From: Stomoxys calcitrans
Lineage: Eukaryota; Arthropoda; Insecta; Diptera; Muscidae
Length of the DNA: 64,000 bases
Direction of reading: 5' to 3'
NCBI RefSeq assembly: GCF_963082655.1
Contig: NC_081552.1
Coordinates: 126,761,494-126,825,493 of the forward strand
In this document: piece by piece, positions 34,507 to 46,687 of the stretch
Position numbering within the stretch: position 1 is the first letter of the stretch
Layout of the letters: every line of letters begins with the position of its first letter
The notes under the pieces: generated by a model
What the model was told of the DNA's origin: nothing
The model's input: the letters and a program-made list of their open reading frames with translations, nothing else
The model's database searches: none
Translations under genes and position numbers: made by a program

Positions 34507-37500
34507 TTTTAGTAATACAATCAGTTTCAGGAATGGATTGTTTTTTGCATTTATTTATAAAACGATATACGAAGCAGATGACACGTAAAGCTCGATTGAA
34601 CGAAGAAAACCGATCCAGTATATTATCAGTTTGTGTCTCGGTGTGAAAAGTGGACGCTTTCCGTTCGAGATCAGGTTCTTTAAATGTAGTTGGTTTCGGC
34701 CAAAACTCTGATGATTTTAACAACCATTTTGGGCCATTCCACCAAAGAGAATTATCTTTAAGTTCCGAAGCAGTGCATCCACGAGTTCCTAAATCGGCAG
34801 GATTCTCATTTGTTGGAACGTGCCTCCATGTTGCGTTACCAACATTATCCAATATTTCAGAAATCTTATTAGCGACAAATGTCTTCCAATGAAACGGTGG
34901 TTTGTCCAACCACGCCAAGGTAATTGTCGAGTCAGACCAAAGATAAATGTCAGTGACGGAAATGTTCATATTTCGACAGATAGACTTTAACAGTTTTGAC
35001 AGTAATGTGGCGCCGCATAATTCAAGTCTGGGTAAGCTTACAGTTTTTAGCGGTGCTACTTTGCTTTTCGAAGCAAGTAAGTTAGAAGTTCTAATTTCTC
35101 CATTCGAAATAGTACAGATATAGATGCAGGCGCAGTATGCTTTCTCAGAAGCATCACAGAACCCATGAATTTGAATCAGTTTTTCAGGGGAATAGTGAAT
35201 CCAGCGGGGAATCTTGATAGATTCAATTTCAGAAAAGTTTGAAATGAAGTAATGCCATTTTTCAAGCGAGTGCGGTTTGACTTCTTCATCCCAGTCAGTA
35301 CCATCGATCCACAGTTGCTGCAGAAGAACTTTAGCTACAACCACGATGGGAGCTAACCATCCAGCGGGATCAAATATTTTGGCAACGATAGATAATATTT
35401 TCCTTTTAGTAAGTGGGTTGTCAGGGAACTCAATGTTTGAAACACTATAGTAAAAATTGTCAGCCATAGCATTCCATCGAATGCCAAGAGTTTTGGTTTC
35501 ACTGGTATCCTCAAGCTTGAGGAAATCTTCGTTGAGAAGATCCTCGGGGGGCATTTGTTTCAGGATTTGGGGGTGATTTGCCGTTAACTTTTTTAGTGGA
35601 AATCCAGCAGAATTTAGTAAGTCAATGAGTTCTAATAAATAGGATTCTGTTTCCGATAAAGAATGAGAACCAGACAATATATCATCAACATATATTTGAT
35701 GCTTCAAAATTGATGATGCAACAGGATGACTCGACCTTCCATCTTCGCTTAGTTGCACTAAGGTCCTTATTGCCAAGTATGGAGCACAGTTTACTCCAAA
35801 GGTAACAGTTTTGAGACGAAAGTCCGTGATTTTTCCAGTTGAGGAGTTTCGAAATAAAATTCGTTGAAACTCTCTATCTTCTGGGTGTACATATATTTGT
35901 CGGTACATCTTTTGGATGTCACCGTTAAAAACATATCTAAAGAAACGCCAACGTAAAATGACATTCATTAAATCGTTTTGTAATATAGGACCAGTGTGCA
36001 GAATATCATTCAAAGAACAACCAGTTGATGTTTTCTTTGAGGCGTTAAATACAACTCTAACTTTTGTCGTAGTACGTTCAGGCTTAACGACAGCGTGGTG
36101 TGGAAGATAGAAGGATAAATATTTCGATCTCAGGCAAATTTCTGTGGAAACAGTGGGCTCCATATGGTCGAGTTCAAGGTATTCTGATAATACGCTATTA
36201 TATTCCTTTGCCAGATCAGGGGATTTTTCTAAAGTCTTCTCCATATGAAGATATTGACCCATAGCAGCTCGTCTCGACGATCCGAGAGCTATACTGGGGG
36301 GTAAGTCGTGGTGAAATGGTAATCTAACCAAATATCTTCCGTCAGATCGGCGCACAGTAGTAGTCTTGTAAAAATTTTCGCACCAAACATCATCATCCGA
36401 TAAACTCTTTGATGATGGAATCTCCTCAAGTTCCCAAAATTTCTTTACTTGTTCATTGAGTGTATTAGAGCATGCAACGAAAGATGCGAAAGAAGTTACA
36501 GTTCTAGATGGGCCACTTAATATCCAACCAAACTCAGTTTCTTGTGCCAAGAGGTTACCAGATATATTCTTTTGCACCCCAGATTTCAAAATAGACGGGA
36601 GAATGTCACTACCCAATAACATGTCTATTTGTGCAGGTTTATAGAAATTGGGATCAGCTAAGTCCATATTTCTCAAATCAGACCAATTGGATATGGTAGT
36701 AGTGGAAGACGGCATCAAATGGTTCAAGTTGGAAATTACAACCGCTGTTGCCTTCAGTTTGAACTCAGATTTCCTAGATCTTAGCGTTATATTGCAGAGT
36801 TTCGAAGAATTCTCTAAAACAGTGCCACCCAATCCAGAAATCGTCGTAAACGCTTTCTTAGTGGGTATTGAATAACGATTGACAATTCTATTTGAGATAA
36901 ATGACTCTTGGGACCCTTGATCAATAAAGACTCGAACAGTGAAATTGGTTCCTAAGTGTTCCAAGTCAATTAAAGCGGTTGGCAAAATAGTACAATGACC
37001 AGAATGTGCAAAATTCGACTGAACATACGAAATTTGACCAGAATAAGCCTCAGCTGAAGTAGACGGTACGTCTTCATGTTGCGTGTCAACATGGTATGCC
37101 GAAACCTGTGTTTGCTGATTACTTGGATTCGTACTATGATTAGACTCAGGGTGCAGTAAAGTGTGGTGAGATCGTTGACATTCTTGACAAAGTTTGTCGC
37201 TTCTACAACTTTCAGATTTATGACCATAAGACAAACAGTTTTCGCATATCTTGTTTGTAGCAATAAACTTTCGTTTTTGACCAAGATGCCAAGACTTGAA
37301 TTTTGGACAAGTGCGCAGGGAATGATTTTGCCCACAGGCCTTACAGGGTCTAAAATTCTGATCAGTTTTAGCGTGATAATTATTCGTTCTTTGTGGAGTC
37401 GTTTGTTGGTTTGAGGGTTTCCTCATATCTGATATCGATTCCAACATATCGAGTCGCTTTGAAATAAAATCATCAAGTTTGTTCCAAGTAGGCATTTGCT

Positions 37501-38320
37501 TATGATCATTTAGGGAGTTTTCCCAAGCAGTCAGAGTTTCTTCAGGCAGCCTTGAAGATACCCAATAAACTAATATGGGATCCCATGAAATAACAGCTAT
37601 GTTATAAGTTTTAAGAACCGAAAGACAGTTATTAATCGTAAATTGCAAATTCCGCAAAGCTTTCCCCTTCTCAGATGTAACGCGATCACTCTCAAATATC
37701 TTCCTAAGTTGGTGGTTGATAAGAATGCGCTTATTCTCGTAGCGCTGTCGCAGTGCTTCCCAAGCCAGTTGAAAATTATTATCGGTTAAACTAAATTGTT
37801 TAACAATTTGGTTGGCTTCACCCCGGGTTTTCGACCTTAAGTGGAACAATTTCTGGGCAGGAGACAGTTTTGGATGTTTGATATAAATGGCTGTGAACAT
37901 ATCTCTGAAGCTTGGCCATTTATCATAACCACCGCTAAATAGTTCGGTATCACATGGAGGAACTTTTAGGGAATACCCAGTTTCAGTTTCGGTTTCAATA
38001 ATCCCAGATGGCCGTGATGACCTATCCATTTTCCCTTGTTCTATATCCATCAAGTCAAGCATTGAAGTCTTACATGCTTTATAGGACCTGCACGACTCGT
38101 TAAACTTTGAGTGAATAGATTCCTTTTCCTCCTTAGTTGGACCTGGATCAGTGGTCATTGAATTTTCATAAACTTGGGTCAAAGTGCGCCAACGACGATC
38201 TAAATCGTCCAGATCGACTTTCAAACTTGACAACGTATGCTCAGTAACATCGATAGTTGCAAAGTTGGCGCAGAATGTGACCAGCTGGTCAGAAAAGAAG
38301 ATGAACTTCTTCGATGACAT
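34472..38320 (-). CDS. BEL Gag-protease-reverse transcriptase-RNase H polyprotein
   Basis: 1282 codons from the ATG at 38320, the only good start in a long open frame. Residues 1-100: charged N-terminus. Residues 110-270: DUF1759-like Gag region ([28 protein letters not shown]). Residues 326-390: three Cys/His knuckles ([40 protein letters not shown]). Aspartic protease with the active site [12 protein letters not shown] (D467), and the domain end [12 protein letters not shown] near 592-603. RT from about 720; catalytic YVDD at 877-880. RNase H: D1056 ([10 protein letters not shown]), E1100, D1130 (WSDST) and D1176 (NPADLGTRG). All catalytic residues are present. The protein packages RNA, matures the polyprotein and makes cDNA. 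It ends at 34472, shortly after a frame change; integrase continues in another frame. Confidence 0.92.
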   Translation of the reverse strand: MSSKKFIFFSDQLVTFCANFATIDVTEHTLSSLKVDLDDLDRRWRTLTQVYENSMTTDPGPTKEEKESIHSKFNESCRSYKACKTSMLDLMDIEQGKMDRSSRPSGIIETETETGYSLKVPPCDTELFSGGYDKWPSFRDMFTAIYIKHPKLSPAQKLFHLRSKTRGEANQIVKQFSLTDNNFQLAWEALRQRYENKRILINHQLRKIFESDRVTSEKGKALRNLQFTINNCLSVLKTYNIAVISWDPILVYWVSSRLPEETLTAWENSLNDHKQMPTWNKLDDFISKRLDMLESISDMRKPSNQQTTPQRTNNYHAKTDQNFRPCKACGQNHSLRTCPKFKSWHLGQKRKFIATNKICENCLSYGHKSESCRSDKLCQECQRSHHTLLHPESNHSTNPSNQQTQVSAYHVDTQHEDVPSTSAEAYSGQISYVQSNFAHSGHCTILPTALIDLEHLGTNFTVRVFIDQGSQESFISNRIVNRYSIPTKKAFTTISGLGGTVLENSSKLCNITLRSRKSEFKLKATAVVISNLNHLMPSSTTTISNWSDLRNMDLADPNFYKPAQIDMLLGSDILPSILKSGVQKNISGNLLAQETEFGWILSGPSRTVTSFASFVACSNTLNEQVKKFWELEEIPSSKSLSDDDVWCENFYKTTTVRRSDGRYLVRLPFHHDLPPSIALGSSRRAAMGQYLHMEKTLEKSPDLAKEYNSVLSEYLELDHMEPTVSTEICLRSKYLSFYLPHHAVVKPERTTTKVRVVFNASKKTSTGCSLNDILHTGPILQNDLMNVILRWRFFRYVFNGDIQKMYRQIYVHPEDREFQRILFRNSSTGKITDFRLKTVTFGVNCAPYLAIRTLVQLSEDGRSSHPVASSILKHQIYVDDILSGSHSLSETESYLLELIDLLNSAGFPLKKLTANHPQILKQMPPEDLLNEDFLKLEDTSETKTLGIRWNAMADNFYYSVSNIEFPDNPLTKRKILSIVAKIFDPAGWLAPIVVVAKVLLQQLWIDGTDWDEEVKPHSLEKWHYFISNFSEIESIKIPRWIHYSPEKLIQIHGFCDASEKAYCACIYICTISNGEIRTSNLLASKSKVAPLKTVSLPRLELCGATLLSKLLKSICRNMNISVTDIYLWSDSTITLAWLDKPPFHWKTFVANKISEILDNVGNATWRHVPTNENPADLGTRGCTASELKDNSLWWNGPKWLLKSSEFWPKPTTFKEPDLERKASTFHTETQTDNILDRFSSFNRALRVICFVYRFINKCKKQSIPETDCITKNGSTYVLPFRI

Positions 38321-41300
38321 TTTTTTCAGAAAATCTTAACAGTGAACAAACCCCGCACTAGGGCCTAGATAAAATTAATTTTCCGTATAGGAGCGATTAC
38401 AACAAACTAAGCAATCCCACAAGGAAATGATCAGATCAATTAACAAATAAATATCTCGAAATATATATTTCACAACGAAATGAACAATTCTCCAACTAAT
38501 AGTAATACCCAAATAGCCTCAATTAACATAAATCTAAATTTTTCTTCAATAGAGCCTTGAAAATGTTTCTCTTCCAAGCTTTGCAGACAATATATATTAA
38601 AGAGTTCAACTGAAATTAATGTCTTTCCCCAGTTATATAGATCAATCTTAGTTCAGAAGAATGGTAATAAAGAAAGGCATACAGATATCTCCAAACAGTG
38701 CAAATAAGGAAGTCAATTGTACGTGCGAGAATAATAGATCAATGCTGTTCAAATTTATTAAAGAGAAGTCAATTCCAAATCCCAAATAATCCTAAATCCT
38801 CGCAAGGCCGCCAAGACCAATTTGTATAATACAGTAGTATGGCCAATACCAGTCGTATGGCGTAGCGAATTAACGGTATTGTAAGTTCGCCTTTGATCCA
38901 ATAAACTTCCAAGATAAATTTCAGTTGAAAAGTAAAGTAAACGTGAAGGCTGTGGCCTCTTGTTATTGTCCTCCACAAACCTCCAACCAGATTGCCGATT
39001 TTGCTAAATTTGAGACATAGATTTCAAATCTATTGGTATTCCTAATCTCTAAACTAGGGTTATTCTAAATGCAAATGGTAACCAACAACAAATTTGGGCA
39101 TAAACTCAATTTCTCAGAATGAGAAATGACCCAGCGCGTATACTTAGAATATCACACATTCACGATAAATTCAATATAAATAATCTTTCCAAAATTTAAT
39201 GCAGATAAAAATTGTCGTGTTGCGGGTATGAGCCCAATGACATACAATGGACGGTTTTGTTCTCCCCAAAGGTATCAGTAATTAAATTCAAATTTGCAGC
39301 GTATACAAATGAAAAATTGACGAATAATATGTATATATGTCTGTAGAAATAATGATGAGGGTGGCTTTCCCTTGAACATATATCTATCGATATATTCTTT
39401 CTTTCCAAAATGTCTCGTTCTTATAATTGATAAGTTTCCGGCCACAAAATCGATGAATCGAAAATTTAGACTGAACACTTTGAAACTTTCCGATAAATTT
39501 TACAAAATTCCAGACTAAATTCAATTTCGTAATATGCCTGTTCGTTTATTTTCCCAGTAAAAATCCTCCGGTAAAATTTGCAGGACAGTAGCAATTCTGC
39601 TTGCAAATAAAGTACGCGAATGACTTTCGGTAATAATCTTTACAGATTTGCACAAATTCTTAGGTAAACGAACACAGTTAATGCCAACCAGACTCCTTTA
39701 TGTGCAAATAAAAACTTCTTATATTTGCAACTTTCCGTCTTCAATTTCCTCTATTTCGATTGTAGCACTTTTATATAAAATGTTGGCAACCCTACACAAC
39801 CACAAATGTTCAAACACTCACCTACTATACCAAATATTCTTGACTGTCAGCCTCTCACCTCTTGCTGCCCTTGTAGAACCATCCATATGTGTGTTCGTCT
39901 TGGAATGGATTTTCGTGCACCGTTAGGCAAACCAACAATCATCAATGGTAAACGTCGTCTGTCCAAATTAACAACCAGAATACATGTATTGGAACTTCCT
40001 TCACCTCAAGACTGGTTATTCCAAACGGTGCAGAGAACACATCATAAAAAAAAAAATTCCAACTTTGATAATTTTAGCGCCTCTTTCCCTCTTTCACTTC
40101 TTGGTTCACTGTATTTCTCCGTACTTTCTTCAAATTAAATTTCTTTCCGGCTTATTGTGGCAATTTTCAACACTTCTTGATTGACTTCAACAAATTTTCC
40201 AAACGTCTCCTTCTTGTAAAACTATGCTTTTGTAAATTCTTTTTAACTATTTAATCTTTTAACAATGTTCTTATTCTTCCTCTTCAGAAATGAACTTTAC
40301 AGCATCAGTTATTAATCAAAATGACATACCGGCTTTCTAACACTTTACGCAAGCCTCTCTCTTTCCTAAGAATTAAATCGTGTGACAGTAAATGAGGCAA
40401 ATCCCAATGTACAGAAACAGTGATGCCACATTGGCAATTGATGCTGGGCTTGTGTGTCAGTTTTCCGGATCGGATATATAAAGTTGAAAATCTGGTCGTA
40501 TTGATGTAGGTCTTGTGCGTATAATCAAATTGGCAATGAAATCGATATTTCATGAAACTTTTTAAATATTGTTGTATAATTTATACAAACAATGGATAGG
40601 GTATTTCTTGGATAGCGTTGTCGATTTCTGAAAATGGGTATCCGGCAACCCTGTGCAATATTATAAAAACAATAAAAGAGAATATATTTGGACATGCGCA
40701 GTGCACTTGGCCACTCATATGTAATGAAGATGAAGTAAATCAAAGAGATTTGGAGCTATGCTGTTTTTCGTAAAGGCAGCAGCAATTCTAAGGAGAGCAG
40801 TGGCAGATCAAAGAGATTTGGAGGTGCGCTGTTACTTATAAAGGCAGCAGCAACTTTAAGAAGAGCAGTGGTAAATCAAAGAGATTTGGAGCTGCGCAGT
40901 CACATATAAAAGCAGCAGCAACTTTATGACGAATGCGTAATGGTGCCGATGGTAAGAGATTTAATCCGTGTGTGCGAAATGGCAGCCACTCATCACGCAG
41001 TAACACAGCAGGCGGGTGGTATAAGTAAACAAAGAGTGTATTGATGTTAAACGTATGCTTTCAAAGAGATGTCCCTCCTTCAAATAAATGCAACAACATA
41101 TTATGTACACATGCGATGAGTGTACCAACTCTTTTTTCTATGCAAAGCAAAGACAGAATTGAAATAAAAAACTCCAAAAAAGGGCGGTAAAATGACGATG
41201 GCAAACTCTGAGGTGGATCAAGTGGTAAAGACGAAGTAGACGATGACTTTGGCTTTGCTACTTCAATAATTTGCCAATTTCTTTCTCCCTTTCGTCTTGT

Positions 41301-42210
41301 CTCGTATGATAACTGTTCGGGTGATCGGGGCTGGTGTGTTTTAGGGCATATGTTGACTGAGGTTATGTTTGTGCGGCAAAGTGTGTATGATTCTCTATAG
41401 ATTTTAGAAGCCAGTGAAGATAATGCCGACTGTCGGTGGTATGTCAGTATGTTAAAGACATAGATGTCAAGAAAAAAATGTTGCAGATTTTACTGACAAG
41501 CAAGGTGGATTTTAAAGAGCAAATTTAATTGATTGTAAGAGAGTACTTTTGGTTGTCATCTCTTCCGCGGCTGTTAATATGCGTAAGGGGTTTAACATAG
41601 ATTTTGCCTATTCTTTTTACTCAGAAGTACGCATATGCCAGAGCGCAGAAAATTATTACCTTATTTTCGTCTTTTTTTTGGCAATAATTACATACCACGA
41701 AATACAACAGCAAATATGAGAGACCTGTGCTCTTAACATAAATTAGCATACATACATATATGTAGCTATGATGCGGTGCGTTTATTAACGCCAAAATATA
41801 AGATTGTTTTTGGTGCGTGTGAAGTACCACGATTTTTATCAAATGAAAGGGTTGCACATGAATACTTAACTGGGCGCTTTCGTGAAAAGCTGTTCTTACA
41901 CAAGTATTATGTACAAAGAAGATTCGAATGCTTTGACTTTGTGCCACTTTGAACAGATAAACTGAAGTAAATTTTCACTTGTAAATTTTTTTTCTTTTTT
42001 GAATTTCGTAAGTAATTTTACGAAACAAATTCAAAATATTTTCAAACTCCACAATTCCTATCCGTTCACAAAGTAATAAATTTTACATACCTTTTTTCCA
42101 TTATAAACTTGATGAGGATGATTTGTAAGTGCGGTAATTTATGATATGCGGTGGACGTGATCCAGTTTTTTTTTTCCAAAAAAAAAAATTATGTTGTTTT
42201 AACAGTTCCT
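38321..42210. other. 3.9 kb of unexplained DNA between the BEL gag start and the 5' LTR stub
   Basis: Far longer than a BEL leader. I found no copy of the remaining 3' LTR sequence here, and no recognised gene. AT-rich, with short open frames of under 111 codons on both strands, a TATA-like gatatataaag at about 40473, and three 68-bp direct repeats at 40741-40940. It may be a later insertion, or replaced DNA; its origin is unknown. Confidence 0.5.
40741..40940. repeat. Three direct 68-bp repeats
   Basis: caaagagatttgga starts at 40741, 40809 and 40877. Each is followed by gct/ggt-gcgc-type sequence, ta-aaggcagcagcaa, and then a-gagcagtgg in the first two. Imperfect but regular. Confidence 0.8.
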
Positions 42211-42279
42211 CATTAAGTATTTCAGTTAATTCATTTCTTAATTTCTAAAGTTCAATAATTTGTAGAACGGAGTTCAACA
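42211..42279 (-). repeat. BEL 5' LTR stub (69 bp)
   Basis: Matches 32155-32223 essentially base for base, from cattaagtatttcag to ggagttcaaca. Homology to the 3' LTR stops abruptly on its left side. The outer end and the target duplication are intact. Confidence 0.85.
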
Positions 42280-42449
42280 GTCCGAAAGCCTGGCAAGGCA
42301 AGTTATGCGACACCAAAAGCCTTACGCTCTTTCTACTCAAAATCATGGAACGTATTGTGGATTCGATGAAAAAGAGTATCACATCCAGCGAACTGCTTAC
42401 ATACAAACAGCATGCTTATGTCAAGGGAAGGTCGGTGGCGACTGTCCTG

Positions 42450-42910
42450 TAGAGCTGGCAAATATCGATGGCACTATCGAAACTATCGATATGTTATTGT
42501 TTGTCTGAATATGGATTGATATTTTTCCTATCGACACTATTGGCAATTGTTTGCACAATTTAACACAAATATGCGATCCGACGCTAAACGTATCCTATAA
42601 GATACATTGCACCTATAAAGGGAGCAGTTTTCATCCGATTAAACTATAATTTTTTGAACAAAAAAAGATTTTTCTCATCACTTTCACCTGACTTCATTAA
42701 ATTTGATTTTATTCGGTCCACAGATGTGCAATAGGTATAGATGTGCCATCGCCTCTTTTAAGAGGCACAACGACCAAAGATTAAATTAAGAAATAAACGA
42801 AAAAAATTAAGAGAAGAGAAAATTTCAAAATAACTGTGTTTGAATTGGAAGTGCTAATATAAATCAATTTCCTGAGTTTTACTTCTCATTTCGTTTGAAA
42901 TATAGGTGAT
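42450..42910. mobile_element. Insertion or replacement in LINE-B, possibly a hAT-type element end
   Basis: Between ggcgactgtcctg and gacctattacgg about 320 bp of LINE sequence are replaced by unrelated AT-rich DNA starting tagagctggcaaatatcgatgg and containing repeated atcga/tcgat words. That start resembles some hAT ends, but I see no matching inverted end, so the class is uncertain. Confidence 0.3.
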
Positions 42911-43696
42911 GGGAAATTAACGATGCTGACCTATTACGGACGCTGACTGAGGAGGGATTTGAACCAGTCTGCTACGCAGACGATGTTATAATACTTCAAA
43001 GAGGTGAGGATCTGAATCAGCTATGCAAAAGAGCCGAAAGAGTCTTGCAGATGACATGCAAATGGGCTAGACCTTGGGGTCTCAATATTAACCCAGAAAA
43101 GACTGAAATCTGCCTGTTAACGAGAAAGACGAAGTTGGGCAAAATCGACGCACAACGTTTTCTCAATAGAACGACTTCGATATCTGACAAGGTCAAATAC
43201 CTAGAAGTGACCTTGGACAGACGGACCGTAGGCTCGAAATGGAACCTGAATCCGAGAATAGGCTCCACATGAGCGTGATGAGACTTACTTACGCCTCAGT
43301 AGTTTTGTGGACTGCGACTGTTACTCCAGTAAAAGTGCAACATAAGGATAATACAACTGGTGCAGAGAACATGTTGCCTTGCCACAGGCGGAGCGATGAG
43401 GACCACGCCCATTAGGGCACTGGAGACTATTCCAGATATCCGACCCACTGACATACAGATTTAGTGTGAGGCAGCAACGCGGCTATTAGACTTAAGGTGA
43501 TGGGATAATGGATAGAGGGTAGGAGCAGGTCGTATCATCGCGGTATAATCGGGGCGATGATAGGAAACCCGGTTGGGTAAGAAAAGGTTTCCGATCGGAG
43601 ACCTGAAATGACACTTGAGGTTGATTGCGAGACACTGCTGCCAGTCGTGGATTGACGGAACTCTGGTCTGGCAATATGGGAGATCAAGCTATGCAG

Positions 43697-44050
43697 ATGG
43701 ATCAAAGCCAGTTGACAGAGTTCTTTTGGGAGTCTACATTGAGAACCCGTGGACTGAGATCTGTTTTTGACAGCCCGACCATAATACGACCCTGCAGGCA
43801 GAGAACCTGGCGTGTATACATGAGGTGGTGTAGTGATTACAAGAGGACGTCGAGTGTGAACATCATTACGGATAGTAAAATGGCCATCATGGCAATAACA
43901 ACTATGGATCAAAGCCAGATGACAGAGTGGGCTTGGAAGTCTACATTGAGAACCCAGGGACTGAGATCTGTTTTCGACAGCCCGACCATAGTACGACCCT
44001 GGAGGCAGAGAACAGGGAGTGTATGCGTGAGGTGGTGTAGAGTTCACTAG
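43697..44050 (+). repeat. Direct duplication inside the LINE-B RNase H region
   Basis: atggatcaaagccag at 43697 and again at 43903, each followed by tctacattgagaaccc, gactgagatctgttttgac-type, cagcccgaccata and tgaggtggtgtag. The two copies are about 85-90% alike by eye over about 140 bp. Confidence 0.75.
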
Positions 44051-44680
44051 AGGCCATCATGGCAATGACAACCACAACGTTAAGGTCACGAACAGTCTTG
44101 GAGTGTAAGAAGGAGATTAACGCCTTCTCTGAGGATGCCACAATCTGCTTGAACGAGCAGACGATTTGGCAGTGAAGGCCAGGAGACTGACGTCAACCTG
44201 GTTAACCCGAAGCCTTTCGGGTAGACGCAGTCCGAGTAAAGGCCTGGTTGACGAACGCAATAGCGGTCGGCGAAAATTCTATGGGGGTTCCGGATCGTAA
44301 GAAGACGAGGCTATTACTGAAAGGAAGTAAAAAGTAGGTTATTATAGCTTTCGGTATCATAACCGGACACATGAGACAATGAGATCAATTATACAAAATC
44401 GGTGTGGCAAGTGATAGCACCTGTAAAGCATGCGGGGAAGATGATGAGACATTGGAGCATTTCATATGTTATTTCCCGGCTTTGGCGGCCAACAGACACC
44501 CGTACTTAAGAAGGGACACAATATCAGACATGAACCATTTACCAGACGTACATAGACGGAAAACAAGAAGGGATTTTGTACGTAGCATGGAATTTCTAAC
44601 TTAGATTTTCTTTTTCGATGTTAGTTGTTGGCACACAAGAATCTGATTACTGGCTTATGTTTATGTCCATTAGAGGAATG

Positions 44681-45057
44681 AATTTTTAGATAAAAACTTA
44701 TTATTCGATAATTAAAAAGAACCTCGCGCACGAAATGATTTAAACACAAACATTTAATTTCAGAGTGCTTGAATTTTTTAATATTTAATTAAAATAAGTG
44801 TTATATTAGTGTTTAATAGACAAAAGTTCATTCAATCTTGCAACAGAAATTATTTTTGAGAAAAAAAAATATCAAAAAGTCATCATGAATAGAAATGTAG
44901 TGTAGGCCAAGAATACTTGTTTAACGTTTGTTAGGGTGTTAACTTTTATACAATTTAGATCCTCTTCATCAGAATTTGACGAGTTTTCATTTAGGATGAG
45001 AGAAAAATCTTTATAAGGCGATTCGATAATAAAACCTCACGCACAAAACGATTTAAA
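44681..45057. other. AT-rich spacer
   Basis: No gene. 44820-44885 (caaaagttcattcaatcttgcaac, attatttttgag, aaaaagtcat) resembles the spacer at 46590-46640 (caaaagttcattcgttcgtgcaac, aataatttttgaaaa), so both sides of the mini-me element at 45058 contain copies of the same short sequence. Confidence 0.45.
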
Positions 45058-46510
45058 ACAAGTAAAAGCGTGTTAAGTTCGGCCGGGCCGAATCTTATAT
45101 ACGCTTCACCATGGATCGCATTTGTCGAGTTCTTTTCCCGGCATCTCTTCTTAGGCAAAAAAGGATTTGCTCTGCTATAAGATTTGCTCTGCTATTAGAG
45201 CGATATCAAGATATGGTCCGGTTCGGACCACAATTAAATTATATGTTGGAGACCTGTGCAAAATTTCAGCCAATTCGAATAAGAATTGCGCCCATTGGGG
45301 GCTCAAGAAGTAAAATAGAGAGAACGATTTATATGGGAGCTGTATCGGCCAATAGACCGATTCAGACCATAATAAACACATTTGTTGATGGTCATGAGAG
45401 CATCCGTCGTACAGAATTTCAGGCATATCGGATAATAATTGCGACCTCTAGGGGTCAAGAAGTCAAGATCCCAGATCGGTTTATATGGCAGCTATATCAG
45501 GTTATGGACCGATTTGAACGTTATTTGACACAGTTGTTGAACGTAAGAATAAAATACGTCATGCAAAATTTCAGCCAAATCGGATAGGAATTGGGCCCTC
45601 TAGAAGCTCAAGAAGTCAAATCCCCAGATCAGTTTATATGGCAGCTATATCAGGTTATGAACCGATTTGAACCATACTTGGCACAGTTGTTGGATGTCAT
45701 GATGGATGTTGGATAAGAATTGTGCCCTGCAGAGGCTCAAGAAGTCAAGACCCAAGATCGGTTTATATGGCAGCTATATCAGGTTAAAGACCGATTTGAA
45801 CCATACTTGGCACAGTTGTTGAGTATCATAACGAAACACGTCGTGCAAAATTCCATTCCAATCGGATAAGAATTGCGCCCTCTTGAGGCTCAAGAAGTCA
45901 AGACCCAAGATCGGTTTATATGACAGCTATATCAGGTTAAAAACCGATTTGAACCATACTTGGCGCAGTTGTTGGATATCATAGCGAAATACGTCGTGCA
46001 AAATTTCATTTCAATTGGATAAGAATTGCGCCCTCTAGAGGCTCAAGAAGTCAAGACCCAAAATCGGTTTATATGACAGCTATATCCGGTTATTGACCGA
46101 TTTGAACCATACTTGGCACAGTTGTTGGATATCATAACAAAACACGTGGTGCACAATTTCATTCCAATCGGATAAGAATTGCGCACTCTAGAGGCTCAAG
46201 AAGTCAAGACCCAAGATCGGTTTATATGGCAGCTTTATCAAAACATGGACCGATATGGCCCATTTGCAATACCAACTGACCTACACTAATAAGAAGTATT
46301 TGTGCAAAATTTCAAGCGGCTAGCTTTACTCCTTCGGAAGTTAGCGTGCTTTCGACAGACAGACATACAGGACATGGATAGATCGACATAAAATGTCGCG
46401 ACGATCAAGAATATATATACTTTATGGGGTCTCAGACGAATATTTCGAGTAGTTACAAACAGAATGACGAAATTAGTATACCCCCCATCTTATGGTGGAG
46501 GGTATAATAA
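45058..46510 (+). mobile_element. Mini-me/DINE-like element, plus orientation, copy 4 (both ends present)
   Basis: Head acaagtaaaagcgtgttaag with TTCGGCCGGGCCGAA (45079-45093), cttcaccatggatcgc, ggcatctcttcttaggcaaaa, a short duplicated word (ggatttgctctgctataa), seven ~150-bp units, gttagcgtgctttcgacag, a shortened (gaca) run, the core, tatatatactttatggggtctc and ccatcttatggtggagggtataa. Confidence 0.85.
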
Positions 46511-46687
46511 TTTCAAAGCGGGTTGTGCGCGACCTCTTTCAATATTTAAATGCAATACATTTTATTTGAGTCATTAATAGGCAAAAGTTCATTCGTTCGT
46601 GCAACGGGCAATAATTTTTGAAAAAAACTCAAAAAATCATGACCCTAATGTCCACAGTGGCATGGGGCAGATTAATATCGGCACTAT
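46511..46687. other. Spacer between two inverted mini-me elements
   Basis: About 180 bp, AT-rich, sharing caaaagttcattc...gtgcaac with the left flank at 44820-44885. Confidence 0.4.

Larger units (their letters stand above)
31783..42279 (-). mobile_element. BEL/Pao LTR retrotransposon, 10.5 kb, inserted in LINE-B copy 1
   Basis: Flanked by the exact 5-bp duplication gtccg (31778-31782 and 42280-42284), typical of BEL/Pao. On the minus strand: a 69-bp 5' LTR stub, 3.9 kb of unassigned sequence, gag-pro-RT-RNase H, integrase, a third open frame and a 441-bp 3' LTR. LTR ends are TGTTGAAC and TACA. The long open frames show that it is much younger than its surroundings. Codons are not broken except for the frame change between RNase H and integrase. 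The LTRs are not equal, so the copy has been altered after insertion. Confidence 0.85.
42285..44680 (+). pseudogene. LINE-B copy 1, 3' part (RT, RNase H, C-terminus)
   Basis: Continues LINE-B after the BEL element: gcatgcttatgtcaagggaaggtcgg (RT), an interruption at 42450-42910, then RT again with CYADDVIILQRGEDLNQLC (about 42970-43030, catalytic motif intact), GLNINPEKTEICLLTRKTK, a deletion inside the thumb near 43220, MRLTYASVVLWT, an RNase H remnant with ITDSKMAIMAI (about 43862-43900), and the C-terminal finger CKACGEDDETLEHFICYFPAL (44420-44485). Stops and frame shifts throughout the RNase H part. The last open piece, 44404-44604, is 66 codons. The 3' end is placed near 44680 by loss of recognisable sequence. 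Confidence 0.75.

Noticed and set aside
39648..40184. Overlapping frames of 66-110 codons in the BEL 5' region as an extra BEL or host gene
   Set aside because: On the strand opposite to BEL, mutually overlapping, and without domains.
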